A DNA stretch of 34,556 nucleotides from Lentisphaeraceae bacterium (GTDB lineage: Bacteria; Verrucomicrobiota; Lentisphaeria; Lentisphaerales; Lentisphaeraceae). The stretch covers positions 1-34,556 of the forward strand of contig JAJPOQ010000037.1 of NCBI GenBank assembly GCA_021232515.1, given 5' to 3'. The first letter of the stretch is position 1. Every line of letters starts with the position of its first letter. A model generated the notes under the pieces. It worked only from the letters and a program-made list of their open reading frames with translations, was not told where the DNA came from and did no database searches. Below are positions 31,965 to 34,556 of this stretch, piece after piece. The position numbers and the translations under genes were made by a program.

Positions 31965-31970
31965 TATAAT
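31965..31970 (+). promoter_or_regulatory. Likely -10 element of pckA
   Basis: A consensus TATAAT lies 37 nt before the pckA ATG. There is no good -35 hexamer at 16-18 nt (TTAATT is the best), so activation through the neighbouring palindromes is plausible. Confidence 0.4.
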
Positions 31971-32007
31971 TAACTTATAGAGAAGTTAATCATAAGGCAG
32001 GCCCTAG

Positions 32008-33579
32008 ATGGTACCCGATTTAAGTAATCTGAATATCTCACCTTCTTCAATTCACTACAACCCTTCATATGACGAAATCTTTCATGATGAAGTCGAGCAT
32101 CACGAAGGAACCGTAACTGCAAATGGCACCTTTGCTGTTGATACTGGCAAGTTCACTGGCCGTTCTCCTAAAGATAAATACTTTGTCGTTGAACCTGGCT
32201 CGGAAGACAACATTTGGTGGGGCCCAGTCAATCAAAAAATTTCGAATGACATCTACCAAGAACTTAAGGCGAAAGTAGTAAATCACTTAAACGGCAAAGA
32301 ACTTTATGTAACTGACGCTTTTTGCGGAGCAAGCGATAAAAATAGACTCAATGTCCGAGTTCTATGCCAATACGCTTGGCAAGCGCACTTTTGCAAAAAT
32401 ATGTTCATCAGACCTGAAGAGAAAGAACTGGAAGGTTTTGCGCCAGATTTCACTATTTTAAATGCGTGTCAGGTAAGCGATGATAAATGGCAAGAACACG
32501 GTCTAAACTCCGAAGTCTTTGTCATCTTCAATATGGCAGAGAAAATGGCCATTATTGGCGGTACTTTCTATGGCGGAGAAATGAAGAAAGGTGTTTTCTC
32601 TGTTATGAACTATCTCCTCCCTCTTAAAGACATACTGACAATGCACTGCTCTGCAAATAAAGGCAGTGATGAGAAAACGACCCTTTTCTTCGGCTTAAGT
32701 GGCACAGGAAAAACAACTCTTTCATCTGATCTAGAAAAAGACCTTATAGGGGATGATGAACATGGCTGGGATGATGAAGGAATATTTAACTTTGAAGGTG
32801 GCTGCTACGCTAAGACTATAAACTTAGATGCTGAGCAAGAACCAGAAATCTACGACGCTATAAAAAGAGATGCTCTTCTCGAGAACGTCGTCATCGACCC
32901 AGTAACAAAAGAAGTTGACTATACCGACTCAAGTAAAACCCAAAACACGCGAGTTAGTTACCCTATTTACCATATTGAGCACATCGTCCCTGAAAGTAAG
33001 GGACCACATCCAAGCTCAATTATCTTTTTAACGTGTGATGCATTTGGCGTTCTTCCACCAGTTTCCAAGCTAACAAAAGAACAGGCTATGTACTACTTCC
33101 TTAGTGGCTATACTGCAAAAGTTGCCGGAACAGAGCGTGGAGTAAAAGAGCCAATCGCAACATTCTCGCCTTGTTTCGGCGGTCCATTCCTTACACTTCA
33201 CCCAACGAAGTATGCGGATTTACTCGGTAAGAAAATAGATAGCTACGATGTTCCTGTGTATTTAGTTAACACAGGCTGGACAGGAGGCCCTTATGGAGTC
33301 GGTTCACGCATGAGTCTTCCCGCCACTAGAGCAATAGTTCACGCTATCCAAAATGGGAGTATTGAACAATCTAACTTTGAATCCACAGCTTACTTCAATT
33401 TGCTAATTCCAGAAAGTTTAGAAGGTGTAGACAACCATCTTTTAAATCCGGAAAATGCCTGGAGTAACAAAGAAGACTATCAAAAGAAAGCTAAAGAATT
33501 AGCCAAAATGTTCATTGAGAATTTTCATCAGTATGAACATAGTGATTTTGATTTCCATAACTTTGGTCCAAGAATTTAA
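32008..33579 (+). CDS. pckA: ATP-dependent phosphoenolpyruvate carboxykinase
   Basis: PckA converts oxaloacetate and ATP to PEP, CO2 and ADP, the entry step of gluconeogenesis. The 523-residue length is normal for the ATP-type enzyme. Visible motifs: substrate-binding GRSPKDKY (51-58), [16 protein letters not shown] (187-201), MHCSANKG (212-219), kinase-1 [11 protein letters not shown] (229-239), kinase-2 IGDDEHGW (247-254), [30 protein letters not shown], and [15 protein letters not shown] near the adenine site. Intact catalytic residues indicate an active enzyme. Paired palindromes and a TATAAT box lie upstream. It fits a heterotroph that grows on organic acids such as lactate. Confidence 0.97.
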   Translation: MVPDLSNLNISPSSIHYNPSYDEIFHDEVEHHEGTVTANGTFAVDTGKFTGRSPKDKYFVVEPGSEDNIWWGPVNQKISNDIYQELKAKVVNHLNGKELYVTDAFCGASDKNRLNVRVLCQYAWQAHFCKNMFIRPEEKELEGFAPDFTILNACQVSDDKWQEHGLNSEVFVIFNMAEKMAIIGGTFYGGEMKKGVFSVMNYLLPLKDILTMHCSANKGSDEKTTLFFGLSGTGKTTLSSDLEKDLIGDDEHGWDDEGIFNFEGGCYAKTINLDAEQEPEIYDAIKRDALLENVVIDPVTKEVDYTDSSKTQNTRVSYPIYHIEHIVPESKGPHPSSIIFLTCDAFGVLPPVSKLTKEQAMYYFLSGYTAKVAGTERGVKEPIATFSPCFGGPFLTLHPTKYADLLGKKIDSYDVPVYLVNTGWTGGPYGVGSRMSLPATRAIVHAIQNGSIEQSNFESTAYFNLLIPESLEGVDNHLLNPENAWSNKEDYQKKAKELAKMFIENFHQYEHSDFDFHNFGPRI

Positions 33580-33672
33580 CAACAAAGAAACTATAAAATT
33601 TAATTTTATATTGAAATTCTATTAAGTTTGCGTTAAATGTTTGGCTGGATGCTAGGGTTAAGGTAAATTTAT

Positions 33673-34452
33673 ATGTTTAAAAGTGATTCTTGGAACTTAA
33701 AGGTTCTTATTGCCTGCAATGTTGCCGGTATATTAATTTTCTGTAGTTGGTTTTCTTCTCAAAACCTTGTCACTATGAAAGATGGCGATAAGGCAGTTCA
33801 ATACAAAAGTGAAAACTCAATTTGGAAAAGTCTCGATACAACTGTTTTTAGCAGTTTAAATGGTAGTCTTAAAGATAATAAATCCGCTCAAACCTTTTGG
33901 GCAATTGCTAATAGTCGATTATTTGATCTCGTTTCAGCGTCACTTATGGTCGGTATCTTTACGCTTTTTATTTTCTCTGGAACTCAAGAAGAAAAGCTTT
34001 ATCGCATCAAATGTGGGTTCTTCATGACTATATGTATGATTATAGGAATGCAGTTCTTTCATGCCGCCATCTACAACTTTGAAAGACTCTCTCCAACCAA
34101 AATCCCACTAGACGGAGCAATCCTTTTATCTGATTTTGAACATATTACCTGGAAGATCAAAGACTCTTCCAAAAAAAGTTTTCCTGGAGACCATGCGGCT
34201 GTTTTATTCATGGTTGCAACATTTATTGCTTACTACACTCGTAAATGGCACGGTATTGCTGCAGCTGTTGTTGCTCTTCTCTTTGTACTACCAAGGATGA
34301 TTGGCGGTGGTCATTGGTTTACAGACATTTTCATTGGTGGTGGTACAATTGCTCTTATCACCTGTAGTTGGGCTCTCTGTTCTCCTGCTCAAAAAAAGAT
34401 GGACTCTTTCTTGAACGTGCCAGTCCTTCTTGTTAATGTTTACAAGTGCTAA
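33673..34452 (+). CDS. PAP2-family membrane phosphatase
   Basis: The 259-residue product has about six hydrophobic segments (roughly 9-27, 84-102, 113-134, 172-188, 193-207, 219-235). It contains the second and third motifs of the PAP2 acid phosphatase superfamily: SFPGDHA (169-175, His174) and PRMIGGGHWFTDIF (207-220; Arg208, His214, Asp218). The first motif (KxxxxxxRP) is not clear; FERLSPTK at 136-143 may be its remnant. Members remove phosphate from lipids such as undecaprenyl pyrophosphate or lipid A (LpxT-like transferases). An undecaprenyl or lipid A role is plausible, but the substrate is not determined. It lies 93 nt after pckA. Confidence 0.82.
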   Translation: MFKSDSWNLKVLIACNVAGILIFCSWFSSQNLVTMKDGDKAVQYKSENSIWKSLDTTVFSSLNGSLKDNKSAQTFWAIANSRLFDLVSASLMVGIFTLFIFSGTQEEKLYRIKCGFFMTICMIIGMQFFHAAIYNFERLSPTKIPLDGAILLSDFEHITWKIKDSSKKSFPGDHAAVLFMVATFIAYYTRKWHGIAAAVVALLFVLPRMIGGGHWFTDIFIGGGTIALITCSWALCSPAQKKMDSFLNVPVLLVNVYKC

Positions 34453-34556
34453 TTAGACAAAAAGGTAGTGTGCAGTGTATTTTTTATTAGAATCACCACT
34501 TTGTACACTTGATTAATCATAAAATATTTGGCAGCTACATAAGGAAAGTAATTGTC

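Noticed and set aside
34453..34556. Right-edge stretch after the PAP2 gene
   Set aside because: Checked for a gene start, terminator or RNA; nothing supportable was seen in 104 bases.

Overview
The window looks like a chromosomal segment of an AT-rich, flagellated, Gram-negative-type bacterium of the PVC superphylum, most plausibly a marine Lentisphaera-like organism. This is inferred from gene content, not from a marker-gene search. The pointers are a secreted cytochrome c of the DUF1587/DUF1592/DUF1588/DUF1585 type in an operon with two DUF1552 proteins (typical of Planctomycetes, Verrucomicrobia and Lentisphaerae), a DUF3500 lipoprotein, and one gene fusing the cell-wall enzymes MurC, MurB and Ddl (Chlamydiae carry a MurC-Ddl fusion).

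Layout. 1-4349 (minus strand): flagellar genes in two transcription units, flgD-flgE and motA-motB-fliL-fliM (fliM runs off the left edge). A near-perfect sigma-54 promoter precedes flgD, a weaker one precedes motA, and a strong terminator separates the units. 4593-6584 (plus): a hybrid sensor kinase, divergent from flgD. 6574-12415 (minus): a YhcH-family protein, the GTPase TypA/BipA, the MurC-MurB-Ddl fusion and a DUF493 protein. The gap after ddl holds a 12-bp perfect stem enclosing a G-rich 30-nt loop. 12636-17749 (plus): the DUF1592-type cytochrome and two tandem DUF1552 proteins, whose terminator lies inside the 3' coding end of the convergent gene. 17742-21265 (minus): an SMP-30/gluconolactonase-like protein and a FAD/Fe-S D-lactate-dehydrogenase-type oxidoreductase, divergent from a XylR-like AraC regulator (21534-22694). 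22878-23131: three tRNA-Glu(UUC) genes behind a strong promoter. 23135-27852 (minus): a Maf/DUF115-like protein and a TPR protein with a zinc-peptidase domain. 27957-30577: a ROK-fold kinase-like protein and a divergent ROK regulator sharing an inverted repeat. 30613-30708 (minus): a 31-residue very basic peptide with its own promoter, ribosome binding site and terminator. 30926-34452 (plus): DUF3500 lipoprotein, ATP-dependent PEP carboxykinase and a PAP2-type membrane phosphatase.

How the parts fit. The flagellar block supplies stator, switch, hook-cap and hook components. The Maf-like protein could belong to flagellin glycosylation. The cell-wall cluster packs three consecutive or adjacent steps of peptidoglycan precursor synthesis into one polypeptide. 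The XylR-like regulator, lactonase and flavin/Fe-S oxidase, the ROK pair and PckA suggest a heterotroph that uses sugars and organic acids. The most unusual observations are the triple MurC-MurB-Ddl fusion, a MotB lacking the normally invariant transmembrane aspartate, the G-rich stem-loop after ddl, and the autonomous 31-residue basic peptide. No phage, insertion sequence, CRISPR array or defence island is visible.
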